NCBI GenBank assembly: GCA_964035795.1
Contig: OZ038325.1
Coordinates: 6,604,082-6,668,081, forward strand
Origin: Pterobdella sp. o SKG-2022
Lineage: Eukaryota > Annelida > Clitellata > Hirudinida > Piscicolidae
Length of the DNA: 64,000 nucleotides
Reading direction: 5' to 3'
Shown: positions 12,901-26,716 of the stretch, in pieces
Position numbering within the stretch: position 1 is the stretch's first letter
How the letters are laid out: each line of letters starts with the position of its first letter
The notes under the pieces: model-generated
Told to the model about the DNA's origin: nothing
What the model saw: only the letters and a program-made list of their open reading frames with translations
The model's database searches: none
Made by a program: the position numbers and the translations under genes

Positions 12901-15693
12901 ACTCAGAACACTTGACCAGCAGTCAACAAGAGCAAGCAACTCAGAACACTTGACCAGCAGTCAACAAGAGCAGACAACTCAGAACACTTGACCGACAGTC
13001 AACAAGAGCAAGCAACTCAAAACACTTGACCAGCAGTCAACAAGAGCAGACAACTCAGAACACTTGACCAGCAGTCAACAAGAGCAGACAACTCAGAACA
13101 CTTGACCAGCAGTCAACAAGAGCAAACAACTCAGAACACTTGACCAGCAGTCAACAAGAACAAGCAACTCAAAACACTTGACCAGCAGTCAACAAGAGCA
13201 GACAACTCAGAACACTTGACCAGCAGTCAACAAGAGCAGACAACTCAGAACACTTGACCAGCAGTCAACAAGAGCAAGCAACTCAGAACACTTGACCAGC
13301 AGTCAACAAGAGCAGACAACTCAGAACACTTGACCGACAGTCAACAAGAGCAAGCAACTCAGAACACTTGACCAACAGTCAACAAGAGCAAGCAACTCAG
13401 AACACTTGACCAACAGTCAACAAGAGCAAGCAACTCAGAACACTTGACCAGCAGTCAACAAGAGCAAGCAACTCAGAACACTTGACCAACAGTCAACAAG
13501 AGCAAGCAACTCAGAACACTTGACCAACAGTCAACAAGAGCAAGCAACTCAGAACACTTGACCAGCAGTCAACAAGAGCAAACAACTCAGAACACTTGAC
13601 CAGCAGTCAACAAGAGCAAACAACTCAGAACACTTGACCAGCAGTCAACAAGAGCAGACAACTCAGAACACTTGATCAGCAGTCAACAAAAGCAAGTAAC
13701 TCAGAACACTTGACCAGCAGTCAACAAGAGCAAGCAACTCAAAACACTTGACCAGCAGTCAACAAGAGCAGACAACTCAGAACACTTGACCAGCAGTCAA
13801 CAAGAGCAGACAACTCAGAACACTTGACCAGCAGTCAACAAGAGCAAACAACTCAGAACACTTGACCAGCAGTCAACAAGAGCAAGCAACTCAAAACAAT
13901 TGACCAGCAGTCAACAAGAGCAGACAACTCAGAACACTTGACCAACAGTCAACAAGAGCAGACAACTCAGAACACTTGACCAGCAGTCAACAAGAGCAAG
14001 CAACTCAGAACACTTGACCAGCAGTCAACAAGAGCAGACAACTCAGAACACTTGACCGACAGTCAACAAGAGCAAGCAACTCAAAACACTTGACCAGCAG
14101 TCAACAAGAGCAGACAACTCAGAACACTTGACCAGCAGTCAACAAGAGCAGACAACTCAGAACACTTGACCAGCAGTCAACAAGAGCAAACAACTCAGAA
14201 CACTTGACCAGCAGTCAACAAGAGCAAGCAACTCAAAACACTTGACCAGCAGTCAACAAGAGCAGACAACTCAGAACACTTGACCAACAGTCAACAAGAG
14301 CAGACAACTCAGAACACTTGACCAGCAGTCAACAAGAGCAAGCAACTCAGAACACTTGACCAGCAGTCAACAAGAGCAGACAACTCAGAACACTTGACCG
14401 ACAGTCAACAAGAGCAAGCAACTCAGAACACTTGACCAACAGTCAAGAAGAGCAAGCAACTCAGAACACTTGACCAACAGTCAACAAGAGCAAGCAACTC
14501 AGAACACTTGACCAGCAGTCAACAAGAGCAAGCAACTCAGAACACTTGACCAGCAGTCAACAAGAGCAAGCAACTCAGAAGACTTGACCAACAGTCAACA
14601 AGAGCAAGTAACTCAGAACACTTGACCAACAGTCAACAAGAGCAAGCAACTCAAAACACTTGACCAGCAGTCAACAAGAGCAGACAACTCAGAACACTCG
14701 ACCAGCAGTCAACAAGAGCAGACAACTCAGAACACTTGATCAGCAGTCAACAAGAGCAAACAACTCAGAACACTTGACCAGCAGTCAACAAGAGCAAGCA
14801 ACTCAAAACACTTGACCAGTAGTCAACAAGAGCAGACAACTCAGAACACTTGACCAGCAGTCAACAAGAGCAGACAACTCAGAACACTTGACCAGCAGTC
14901 AACAAGAGCAAACAACTCAGAACACTTGACCAGCAGTCAACAAGAGCAAACAACTCAGAACACTTGACCAGCAGTCAACAAGAGCAGACAACTCAGAACA
15001 CTTGATCAGCAGTCAACAAAAGCAAGTAACTCAGAACACTTGACCAGCAGTCAACAAGAGCAAGCAACTCAAAACACTTGACCGACAGTCAACAAGAGTA
15101 GACAACTCAGAACACTTGATCAGCAGTCAACAAAAGCAAGTAACTCAGAACACTTGACCAGCAGTCAACAAGAGCAAGCAACTCAAAACACTTGACCAGC
15201 AGTCAACAAGAGCAGACAACTCAGAACACTTGACCAGCAGTCAACAAGAGCAGACAACTCAGAACACTTGACCGACAGTCAACAAGAGCAAGCAACTCAG
15301 AACACTTGACCAACAGTCAAGAAGAGCAAGCAACTCAGAACACTTGACCAACAGTCAACAAGAGCAAGCAACTCAGAACACTTGACCAGCAGTCAACAAG
15401 AGCAAGCAACTCAGAACACTTGACCAGCAGTCAACAAGAGCAAGCAACTCAGAAGACTTGACCAACAGTCAACAAGAGCAAGTAACTCAGAACACTTGAC
15501 CAACAGTCAACAAGAGCAAGCAACTCAAAACACTTGACCAGCAGTCAACAAGAGCAGACAACTCAGAACACTCGACCAGCAGTCAACAAGAGCAGACAAC
15601 TCAGAACACTTGATCAGCAGTCAACAAGAGCAAGTAACTCAGAACACTTGACCAGCAGTCAACAAGAGCAAGCAACTCAAAACACTTGACCAG
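6971..15693 (+). repeat. two tandem copies of a 4332-bp (114-monomer) higher-order unit
   Basis: Copy 1 spans about 6971-11361 and copy 2 about 11303-15693; each position matches the base 4332 further on. Supporting pairs include CAGTAC (T 7093/11425), AAAGTAAGTAA (7233/11565), CAGTAG (8094/12426 and 10488/14820), a CAAGAACAAGC monomer (about 8826/13158) and CCGACAG (10752/15084). The few differences seen by eye are one CAAAAC/CAGAAC switch near 7173/11505, TCGACC against TTGACC at 8580/12912, CAACAG against CAGCAG near 8891/13223, a private AAGATAAG at about 10114-10120, and a C>T near 15100 in copy 2. That is roughly 99.9% identity, implying very recent duplication or efficient homogenisation, or an assembly duplication. 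Confidence 0.9.
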
Positions 15694-18600
15694 TAGTCAA
15701 CAAGAGCAGACAACTCAGAACACTTGACCAGCAGTCAACAAGAGCAGACAACTCAGAACACTTGACCAGCAGTCAACAAGAGCAAACAACTCAGAACACT
15801 TGACCAGCAGTCAACAAGAGCAAGCAACTCAAAACAATTGACCAGCAGTCAACAAGAGCAGACAACTCAGAACACTTGACCAACAGTCAACAAGAGCAGA
15901 CAACTCAGAACACTTGACCAGCAGTCAACAAGAGCAGACAACTCAGAACACTTGATCAGCAGTCAACAAAAGTAAGTAACTCAGAACACTTGACCAGCAG
16001 TCAACAAGAGCAAGCAACTCAAAACACTTGACCAGCAGTCAACAAGAGCAGACAACTCAGAACACTTGACCAGCAGTCAACAAGAGCAGACAACTCAGAA
16101 CACTTGACCAGCAGTCAACAAGAGCAAACAACTCAGAACACTTGACCAGCAGTCAACAAGAGCAAGCAACTCAGAACACTTGATCAGCAGTCAACAAGAG
16201 CAAACAACTCAGAACACTTGACCAGCAGTCAACAAGAGCAAGCAACTCAAAACACTTGACCAGCAGTCAACAAGAGCAGACAACTCAGAACACTTGACCA
16301 GCAGTCAACAAGAGCAAGCAACTCAAAACACTTGACCAGCAGTCAACAAGAGCAGACAACTCAGAACACTTGACCAACAGTCAACAAGAGCAGACAACTC
16401 AGAACACTTGACCAGCAGTCAACAAGAGCAAGCAACTCAGAACACTTGACCAACAGTCAACAAGAGCAAGCAACTCAGAACACTTGACCAACAGTCAACA
16501 AGAGCAAGCAACTCAGAACACTTGACCAGCAGTCAACAAGAGCAAGCAACTCAGAACACTTGACCAACAGTCAACAAGAGCAAGTAACTCAGAACACTTG
16601 ACCAGCAGTCAACAAGAGCAAGCAACTCAAAACAATTGACCAGCAGTCAACAAGAGCAGACAACTCAGAACACTTGACCAACAGTCAACAAGAGCAGACA
16701 ACTCAGAACACTTGACCAGCAGTCAACAAGAGCAGACAACTCAGAACACTTGATCAGCAGTCAACAAAAGTAAGTAACTCAGAACACTTGACCAGCAGTC
16801 AACAAGAGCAAGCAACTCAAAACACTTGACCAGCAGTCAACAAGAGCAGACAACTCAGAACACTTGACCAGCAGTCAACAAGAGCAGACAACTCAGAACA
16901 CTTGACCAGCAGTCAACAAGAGCAAACAACTCAGAACACTTGACCAGCAGTCAACAAGAGCAAGCAACTCAGAACACTTGATCAGCAGTCAACAAGAGCA
17001 AACAACTCAGAACACTTGACCAGCAGTCAACAAGAGCAAGCAACTCAAAACACTTGACCAGCAGTCAACAAGAGCAGACAACTCAGAACACTTGACCAGC
17101 AGTCAACAAGAGCAAGCAACTCAAAACACTTGACCAGCAGTCAACAAGAGCAGACAACTCAGAACACTTGACCAACAGTCAACAAGAGCAGACAACTCAG
17201 AACACTTGACCAGCAGTCAACAAGAGCAAGCAACTCAGAACACTTGACCAACAGTCAACAAGAGCAAGCAACTCAGAACACTTGACCAGCAGTCAACAAG
17301 AGCAAGCAACTCAGAAGACTTGACCAACAGTCAACAAGAGCAAGTAACTCAGAACACTTGACCAACAGTCAACAAGAGCAAGCAACTCAAAACACTTGAC
17401 CAGCAGTCAACAAGAGCAGACAACTCAGAACACTCGACCAGCAGTCAACAAGAGCAGACAACTCAGAACACTTGATCAGCAGTCAACAAGAGCAAGTAAC
17501 TCAGAACACTTGACCAGCAGTCAACAAGAGCAAGCAACTCAAAACACTTGACCAGTAGTCAACAAGAGCAAGCAACTCAGAACACTTGACCAGCAGTCAA
17601 CAAGAGCAGACAACTCAGAACACTTGACCGACAGTCAACAAGAGCAGACAACTCAGAACACTTGATCAGCAGTCAACAAAAGCAAGTAACTCAGAACACT
17701 TGACCAGCAGTCAACAAGAGCAAGCAACTCAAAACACTTGACCGACAGTCAACAAGAGCAGACAACTCAGAACACTTGATCAGCAGTCAACAAAAGCAAG
17801 TAACTCAGAACACTTGACCAGCAGTCAACAAGAGCAAGCAACTCAGAACACTTGACCAACAGTCAACAAGAGCAAGCAACTCAGAACACTTGACCAGCAG
17901 TCAACAAGAGCAAGCAACTCAGAACACTTGACCAACAGTCAACAAGAGCAAGCAACTCAAAACACTTGACCAGCAGTCAACAAGAGCAGACAACTCAGAA
18001 CACTTGATCAGCAGTCAACAAGAGCAAACAACTCAGAACACTTGACCAGCAGTCAACAAGAGCAAACAACTCAGAACACTTGACCAGCAGTCAACAAGAG
18101 CAGACAACTCAGAACACTTGATCAGCAGTCAACAAAAGCAAGTAACTCAGAACACTTGACCAGCAGTCAACAAGAGCAAGCAACTCAAAACACTTGACCA
18201 GCAGTCAACAAGAGCAGACAACTCAGAACACTTGACCAGCAGTCAACAAGAGCAGACAACTCAGAACACTTGACCAGCAGTCAACAAGAGCAAACAACTC
18301 AGAACACTTGACCAGCAGTCAACAAGAGCAAGCAACTCAAAACAATTGACCAGCAGTCAACAAGAGCAGACAACTCAGAACACTTGACCAACAGTCAACA
18401 AGAGCAGACAACTCAGAACACTTGACCAGCAGTCAACAAGAGCAAGCAACTCAGAACACTTGACCAGCAGTCAACAAGAGCAGACAACTCAGAACACTTG
18501 ACCGACAGTCAACAAGAGCAAGCAACTCAAAACACTTGACCAGCAGTCAACAAGAGCAGACAACTCAGAACACTTGACCAGCAGTCAACAAGAGCAGACA

Positions 18601-21600
18601 ACTCAGAACACTTGACCAGCAGTCAACAAGAGCAAACAACTCAGAACACTTGACCAGCAGTCAACAAGAGCAAGCAACTCAAAACACTTGACCAGCAGTC
18701 AACAAGAGCAGACAACTCAGAACACTTGACCAACAGTCAACAAGAGCAGACAACTCAGAACACTTGACCAGCAGTCAACAAGAGCAAGCAACTCAGAACA
18801 CTTGACCAGCAGTCAACAAGAGCAGACAACTCAGAACACTTGACCGACAGTCAACAAGAGCAAGCAACTCAGAACACTTGACCAACAGTCAAGAAGAGCA
18901 AGCAACTCAGAACACTTGACCAACAGTCAACAAGAGCAAGCAACTCAGAACACTTGACCAGCAGTCAACAAGAGCAAGCAACTCAGAACACTTGACCAGC
19001 AGTCAACAAGAGCAAGCAACTCAGAAGACTTGACCAACAGTCAACAAGAGCAAGTAACTCAGAACACTTGACCAACAGTCAACAAGAGCAAGCAACTCAA
19101 AACACTTGACCAGCAGTCAACAAGAGCAGACAACTCAGAACACTCGACCAGCAGTCAACAAGAGCAGACAACTCAGAACACTTGATCAGCAGTCAACAAG
19201 AGCAAGTAACTCAGAACACTTGACCAGCAGTCAACAAGAGCAAGCAACTCAAAACACTTGACCAGTAGTCAACAAGAGCAGACAACTCAGAACACTTGAC
19301 CAGCAGTCAACAAGAGCAGACAACTCAGAACACTTGACCAGCAGTCAACAAGAGCAAACAACTCAGAACACTTGACCAGCAGTCAACAAGAGCAAACAAC
19401 TCAGAACACTTGACCAGCAGTCAACAAGAGCAGACAACTCAGAACACTTGATCAGCAGTCAACAAAAGCAAGTAACTCAGAACACTTGACCAGCAGTCAA
19501 CAAGAGCAAACAACTCAGAACACTTGACCAACAGTCAACAAGAGCAAGCAACTCAGAACACTTGACCAGCAGTCAACAAGAGCAAGCAACTCAGAACACT
19601 TGACCAGCAGTCAACAAGAGCAAGCAACTCAGAAGACTTGACCAACAGTCAACAAGAGCAAGTAACTCAGAACACTTGACCAACAGTCAACAAGAGCAAG
19701 CAACTCAAAACACTTGACCAGCAGTCAACAAGAGCAGACAACTCAGAACACTCGACTAGCAGTCAACAAGAGCAGACAACTCAGAACACTTGATCAGCAG
19801 TCAACAAGAGCAAGTAACTCAGAACACTTGACCAGCAGTCAACAAGAGCAAGCAACTCAAAACACTTGACCAGTAGTCAACAAGAGCAGACAACTCAGAA
19901 CACTTGACCAGCAGTCAACAAGAGCAGACAACTCAGAACACTTGACCAGCAGTCAACAAGAGCAAACAACTCAGAACACTTGACCAGCAGTCAACAAGAG
20001 CAAACAACTCAGAACACTTGACCAGCAGTCAACAAGAGCAGACAACTCAGAACACTTGATCAGCAGTCAACAAAAGCAAGTAACTCAGAACACTTGACCA
20101 GCAGTCAACAAGAGCAAGCAACTCAAAACACTTGACCAGCAGTCAACAAGAGCAGACAACTCAGAACACTTGACCAGCAGTCAACAAGAGCAGACAACTC
20201 AGAACACTTGACTAGCAGTCAACAAGAGCAAACAACTCAGAACACTTGACCAGCAGTCAACAAGAGCAAGCAACTCAAAACAATTGACCAGCAGTCAACA
20301 AGAGCAGACAACTCAGAACACTTGACCAACAGTCAACAAGAGCAGACAACTCAGAACACTTGACCAGCAGTCAACAAGAGCAAGCAACTCAGAACACTTG
20401 ACCAACAGTCAACAAGAGCAGACAACTCAGAACACTTGACCGACAGTCAACAAGAGCAAGCAACTCAAAACACTTGACCAGCAGTCAACAAGAGCAGACA
20501 ACTCAGAACACTTGACCAGCAGTCAACAAGAGCAGACAACTCAGAACACTTGACCGACAGTCAACAAGAGCAGACAACTCAGAACACTTGATCAGCAGTC
20601 AACAAAAGCAAGTAACTCAGAACACTTGACCAGCAGTCAACAAGAGCAAGCAACTCAAAACACTTGACCAGCAGTCAACAAGAGCAGACAACTCAGAACA
20701 CTTGACCAGCAGTCAACAAGAGCAGACAACTCAGAACACTTGACCGACAGTCAACAAGAGCAAGCAACTCAGAACACTTGACCAACAGTCAAGAAGAGCA
20801 AGCAACTCAGAACACTTGACCAACAGTCAACAAGAGCAAGCAACTCAGAACACTTGACCAGCAGTCAACAAGAGCAAGCAACTCAGAACACTTGACCAGC
20901 AGTCAACAAGAGCAAGCAACTCAGAAGACTTGACCAACAGTCAACAAGAGCAAGTAACTCAGAACACTTGACCAACAGTCAACAAGAGCAAGCAACTCAA
21001 AACAATTGACCAGCAGTCAACAAGAGCAGACAACTCAGAACACTTGACCAACAGTCAACAAGAGCAGACAACTCAGAACACTTGACCAGCAGTCAACAAG
21101 AGCAAGCAACTCAGAACACTTGACCAGCAGTCAACAAGAGCAGACAACTCAGAACACTTGACCGACAGTCAACAAGAGCAAGCAACTCAAAACACTTGAC
21201 CAGCAGTCAACAAGAGCAGACAACTCAGAACACTTGACCAACAGTCAACAAGAGCAAGCAACTCAAAACACTTGACCAGCAGTCAACAAGAGCAAGCAAC
21301 TCAGAACACTTGACCAACAGTCAACAAGAGCAAGCAACTCAGAACACTTGACCAACAGTCAACAAGAGCAAGCAACTCAGAACACTTGACCAGCAGTCAA
21401 CAAGAGCAAGCAACTCAGAACACTTGACCAACAGTCAACAAGAGCAAGCAACTCAGAACACTTGACCAACAGTCAACAAGAGCAAGCAACTCAGAACACT
21501 TGACCAGCAGTCAACAAGAGCAAGCAACTCAGAAGACTTGACCAACAGTCAACATGAGCAAGCAACTCAGAACACTTGACCAGCAGTCAACAAGAGCAAG

Positions 21601-21612
21601 CAACTCAGAACA

Positions 21613-24600
21613 CTTGACCAACAGTCAACAAGAGCAAGCAACTCAAAACACTTGACCAGCAGTCAACAAGAGCAGACAACTCAGAACACTCGACCAGCAG
21701 TCAACAAGAGCAGACAACTCAGAACACTTGATCAGCAGTCAACAAGAGCAAGTAACTCAGAACACTTGACCAGCAGTCAACAAGAGCAAGCAACTCAAAA
21801 CACTTGACCAGTAGTCAACAAGAGCAGACAACTCAGAACACTTGACCAGCAGTCAACAAGAGCAGACAACTCAGAACACTTGACCAGCAGTCAACAAGAG
21901 CAAACAACTCAGAACACTTGACCAGCAGTCAACAAGAGCAAACAACTCAGAACACTTGACCAGCAGTCAACAAGAGCAGACAACTCAGAACACTTGATCA
22001 GCAGTCAACAAAAGCAAGTAACTCAGAACACTTGACCAGCAGTCAACAAGAGCAGACAACTCAAAACACTTGACCAGCAGTCAACAAGAGCAGACAACTC
22101 AGAACACTTGACCAGCAGTCAACAAGAGCAGACAACTCAGAACACTTGACCAGCAGTCAACAAGAGCAAACAACTCAGAACACTTGACCAGCAGTCAACA
22201 AGAGCAAGCAACTCAAAACAATTGACCAGCAGTCAACAAGAGCAGACAACTCAGAACACTTGACCAACAGTCAACAAGAGCAGACAACTCAGAACACTTG
22301 ACCAGCAGTCAACAAGAGCAAGCAACTCAGAACACTTGACCAGCAGTCAACAAGAGCAGACAACTCAGAACACTTGACCGACAGTCAACAAAAGCAAGCA
22401 ACTCAAAACACTTGACCAGCAGTCAACAAGAGCAGACAACTCAGAACACTTGACCAGCAGTCAACAAGAGCAGACAACTCAGAACACTTGACCAGCAGTC
22501 AACAAGAGCAAACAACTCAGAACACTTGACCAGCAGTCAACAAGAGCAAGCAACTCAAAACACTTGACCAGCAGTCAACAAGAGCAGACAACTCAGAACA
22601 CTTGACCAACAGTCAACAAGAGCAGACAACTCAGAACACTTGACCAGCCGTCAACAAGAGCAAGCAACTCAGAACACTTGACCAGCAGTCAACAAGAGCA
22701 GACAACTCAGAACACTTGACCGACAGTCAACAAGAGCAAGCAACTCAGAACACTTGACCAACAGTCAACAAGAGCAAGCAACTCAGAACACTTGACCAAC
22801 AGTCAACAAGAGCAAGCAACTCAGAACACTTGACCAGCAGTCAACAAGAGCAAGCAACTCAGAACACTTGACCAACAGTCAACAAGAGCAAGCAACTCAG
22901 AACACTTGACCAACAGTCAACAAGAGCAAGCAACTCAGAACACTTGACCAGCAGTCAACAAGAGCAAGCAACTCAGAAGACTTGACCAACAGTCAACAAG
23001 AGCAAGTAACTCAGAACACTTGACCAGCAGTCAACAAGAGCAAGCAACTCAGAACACTTGACCAACAGTCAACAAGAGCAAGCATTTCAAAACACTTGAC
23101 CAGCAGTCAACAAGAGCAGACAACTCAGAACACTCGACCAGCAGTCAACAAGAGCAGACAACTCAGAACACTTGATCAGCAGTCAACAAGAGCAAGTAAC
23201 TCAGAACACTTGACCAGCAGTCAACAAGAGCAAGCAACTCAAAACACTTGACCAGTAGTCAACAAGAGCAGACAACTCAGAACACTTGACCAGCAGTCAA
23301 CAAGAGCAGACAACTCAGAACACTTGACCAGCAGTCAACAAGAGCAAACAACTCAGAACACTTGACCAGCAGTCAACAAGAGCAAACAACTCAGAACACT
23401 TGACCAGCAGTCAACAAGAGCAAACAACTCAGAACACTTGACCAGCAGTCAACAAGAACAAGCAACTCAAAACACTTGACCAGCAGTCAACAAGAGCAGA
23501 CAACTCAGAACACTTGACCAACAGTCAACAAGAGCAGACAACTCAGAACACTTGACCAGCAGTCAACAAGAGCAAGCAACTCAGAACACTTGACCAGCAG
23601 TCAACAAGAGCAGACAACTCAGAACACTTGACCGACAGTCAACAAGAGCAAGCAACTCAGAACACTTGACCAACAGTCAACAAGAGCAAGCAACTCAGAA
23701 CACTTGACCAACAGTCAACAAGAGCAAGCAACTCAGAACACTTGACCAGCAGTCAACAAGAGCAAGCAACTCAGAACACTTGACCAACAGTCAACAAGAG
23801 CAAGCAACTCAGAACACTTGACCAACAGTCAACAAGAGCAAGCAACTCAGAACACTTGACCAGCAGTCAACAAGAGCAAACAACTCAGAACACTTGACCA
23901 GCAGTCAACAAGAGCAAACAACTCAGAACACTTGACCAGCAGTCAACAAGAGCAGACAACTCAGAACACTTGATCAGCAGTCAACAAAAGCAAGTAACTC
24001 AGAACACTTGACCAGCAGTCAACAAGAGCAAGCAACTCAAAACACTTGACCAGCAGTCAACAAGAGCAGACAACTCAGAACACTTGACCAGCAGTCAACA
24101 AGAGCAGACAACTCAGAACACTTGACCAGCAGTCAACAAGAGCAAACAACTCAGAACACTTGACCAGCAGTCAACAAGAGCAAGCAACTCAAAACAATTG
24201 ACCAGCAGTCAACAAGAGCAGACAACTCAGAACACTTGACCAACAGTCAACAAGAGCAGACAACTCAGAACACTTGACCAGCAGTCAACAAGAGCAAGCA
24301 ACTCAGAACACTTGACCAGCAGTCAACAAGAGCAGACAACTCAGAACACTTGACCGACAGTCAACAAGAGCAAGCAACTCAAAACACTTGACCAGCAGTC
24401 AACAAGAGCAGACAACTCAGAACACTTGACCAGCAGTCAACAAGAGCAGACAACTCAGAACACTTGACCAGCAGTCAACAAGAGCAAACAACTCAGAACA
24501 CTTGACCAGCAGTCAACAAGAGCAAGCAACTCAAAACACTTGACCAGCAGTCAACAAGAGCAGACAACTCAGAACACTTGACCAACAGTCAACAAGAGCA

Positions 24601-26716
24601 GACAACTCAGAACACTTGACCAGCAGTCAACAAGAGCAAGCAACTCAGAACACTTGACCAGCAGTCAACAAGAGCAGACAACTCAGAACACTTGACCGAC
24701 AGTCAACAAGAGCAAGCAACTCAGAACACTTGACCAACAGTCAAGAAGAGCAAGCAACTCAGAACACTTGACCAACAGTCAACAAGAGCAAGCAACTCAG
24801 AACACTTGACCAGCAGTCAACAAGAGCAAGCAACTCAGAACACTTGACCAGCAGTCAACAAGAGCAAGCAACTCAGAAGACTTGACCAACAGTCAACAAG
24901 AGCAAGTAACTCAGAACACTTGACCAACAGTCAACAAGAGCAAGCAACTCAAAACACTTGACCAGCAGTCAACAAGAGCAGACAACTCAGAACACTCGAC
25001 CAGCAGTCAACAAGAGCAGACAACTCAGAACACTTGATCAGCAGTCAACAAGAGCAAGTAACTCAGAACACTTGACCAGCAGTCAACAAGAGCAAGCAAC
25101 TCAAAACACTTGACCAGTAGTCAACAAGAGCAGACAACTCAGAACACTTGACCAGCAGTCAACAAGAGCAGACAACTCAGAACACTTGACCAGCAGTCAA
25201 CAAGAGCAAACAACTCAGAACACTTGACCAGCAGTCAACAAGAGCAAACAACTCAGAACACTTGACCAGCAGTCAACAAGAGCAGACAACTCAGAACACT
25301 TGATCAGCAGTCAACAAAAGCAAGTAACTCAGAACACTTGACCAGCAGTCAACAAGAGCAAGCAACTCAAAACACTTGACCAGCAGTCAACAAGAGCAGA
25401 CAACTCAGAACACTTGACCAGCAGTCAACAAGAGCAGACAACTCAGAACACTTGACCAGCAGTCAACAAGAGCAAACAACTCAGAACACTTGACCAGCAG
25501 TCAACAAGAGCAAGCAACTCAAAACAATTGACCAGCAGTCAACAAGAGCAGACAACTCAGAACACTTGACCAACAGTCAACAAGAGCAGACAACTCAGAA
25601 CACTTGACCAGCAGTCAACAAGAGCAAGCAACTCAAAACACTTGACCAGCAGTCAACAAGAGCAGACAACTCAGAACACTTGACCGACAGTCAACAAGAG
25701 CAAGCAACTCAAAACACTTGACCGGCAGTCAACAAGAGCAGACAACTCAGAACACTTGACCAGCAGTCAACAAGAGCAGACAACTCAGAACACTTGACCA
25801 GCAGTCAACAAGAGCAAACAACTCAGAACACTTGACCAGCAGTCAACAAGAGCAAGCAACTCAAAACACTTGACCAGCAGTCAACAAGAGCAGACAACTC
25901 AGAACACTTGACCAACAGTCAACAAGAGCAGACAACTCAGAACACTTGACCAGCCGTCAACAAGAGCAAGCAACTCAGAACACTTGACCAGCAGTCAACA
26001 AGAGCAGACAACTCAGAACACTTGACCGACAGTCAACAAGAGCAAGCAACTCAGAACACTTGACCAACAGTCAACAAGAGCAAGCAACTCAGAACACTTG
26101 ACCAACAGTCAACAAGAGCAAGCAACTCAGAACACTTGACCAGCAGTCAACAAGAGCAAGCAACTCAGAACACTTGACCAACAGTCAACAAGAGCAAGCA
26201 ACTCAGAACACTTGACCAACAGTCAACAAGAGCAAGCAACTCAGAACACTTGACCAGCAGTCAACAAGAGCAAGCAACTCAGAAGACTTGACCAACAGTC
26301 AACAAGAGCAAGTAACTCAGAACACTTGACCAGCAGTCAACAAGAGCAAGCAACTCAGAACACTTGACCAACAGTCAACAAGAGCAAGCAACTCAAAACA
26401 CTTGACCAGCAGTCAACAAGAGCAGACAACTCAGAACACTCGACCAGCAGTCAACAAGAGCAGACAACTCAGAACACTTGATCAGCAGTCAACAAGAGCA
26501 AGTAACTCAGAACACTTGACCAGCAGTCAACAAGAGCAAGCAACTCAAAACACTTGACCAGTAGTCAACAAGAGCAGACAACTCAGAACACTTGACCAGC
26601 AGTCAACAAGAGCAGACAACTCAGAACACTTGACCAGCAGTCAACAAGAGCAAACAACTCAGAACACTTGACCAGCAGTCAACAAGAGCAAACAACTCAG
26701 AACACTTGACCAGCAG
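21613..26716 (+). repeat. about 1.8-kb segment repeated at 3306 bp (87 monomers)
   Basis: About 21613-23410 recurs at 24919-26716. Shared markers are CAGTAG at 21812/25118 and 23256/26562, and the rare CAGCCG monomer (C at 22649/25955). Upstream, the copies differ by one whole monomer around the GAAGAC unit. Downstream, they diverge after a run of GCAAAC monomers. The intervening 23.4-24.9 kb is a different variant order, so this is a spaced duplicate and not a pure tandem pair. The same pair appears in reverse in the right arm, with CAGCCG at 62687 and 59381, again 3306 bp apart. Confidence 0.85.
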
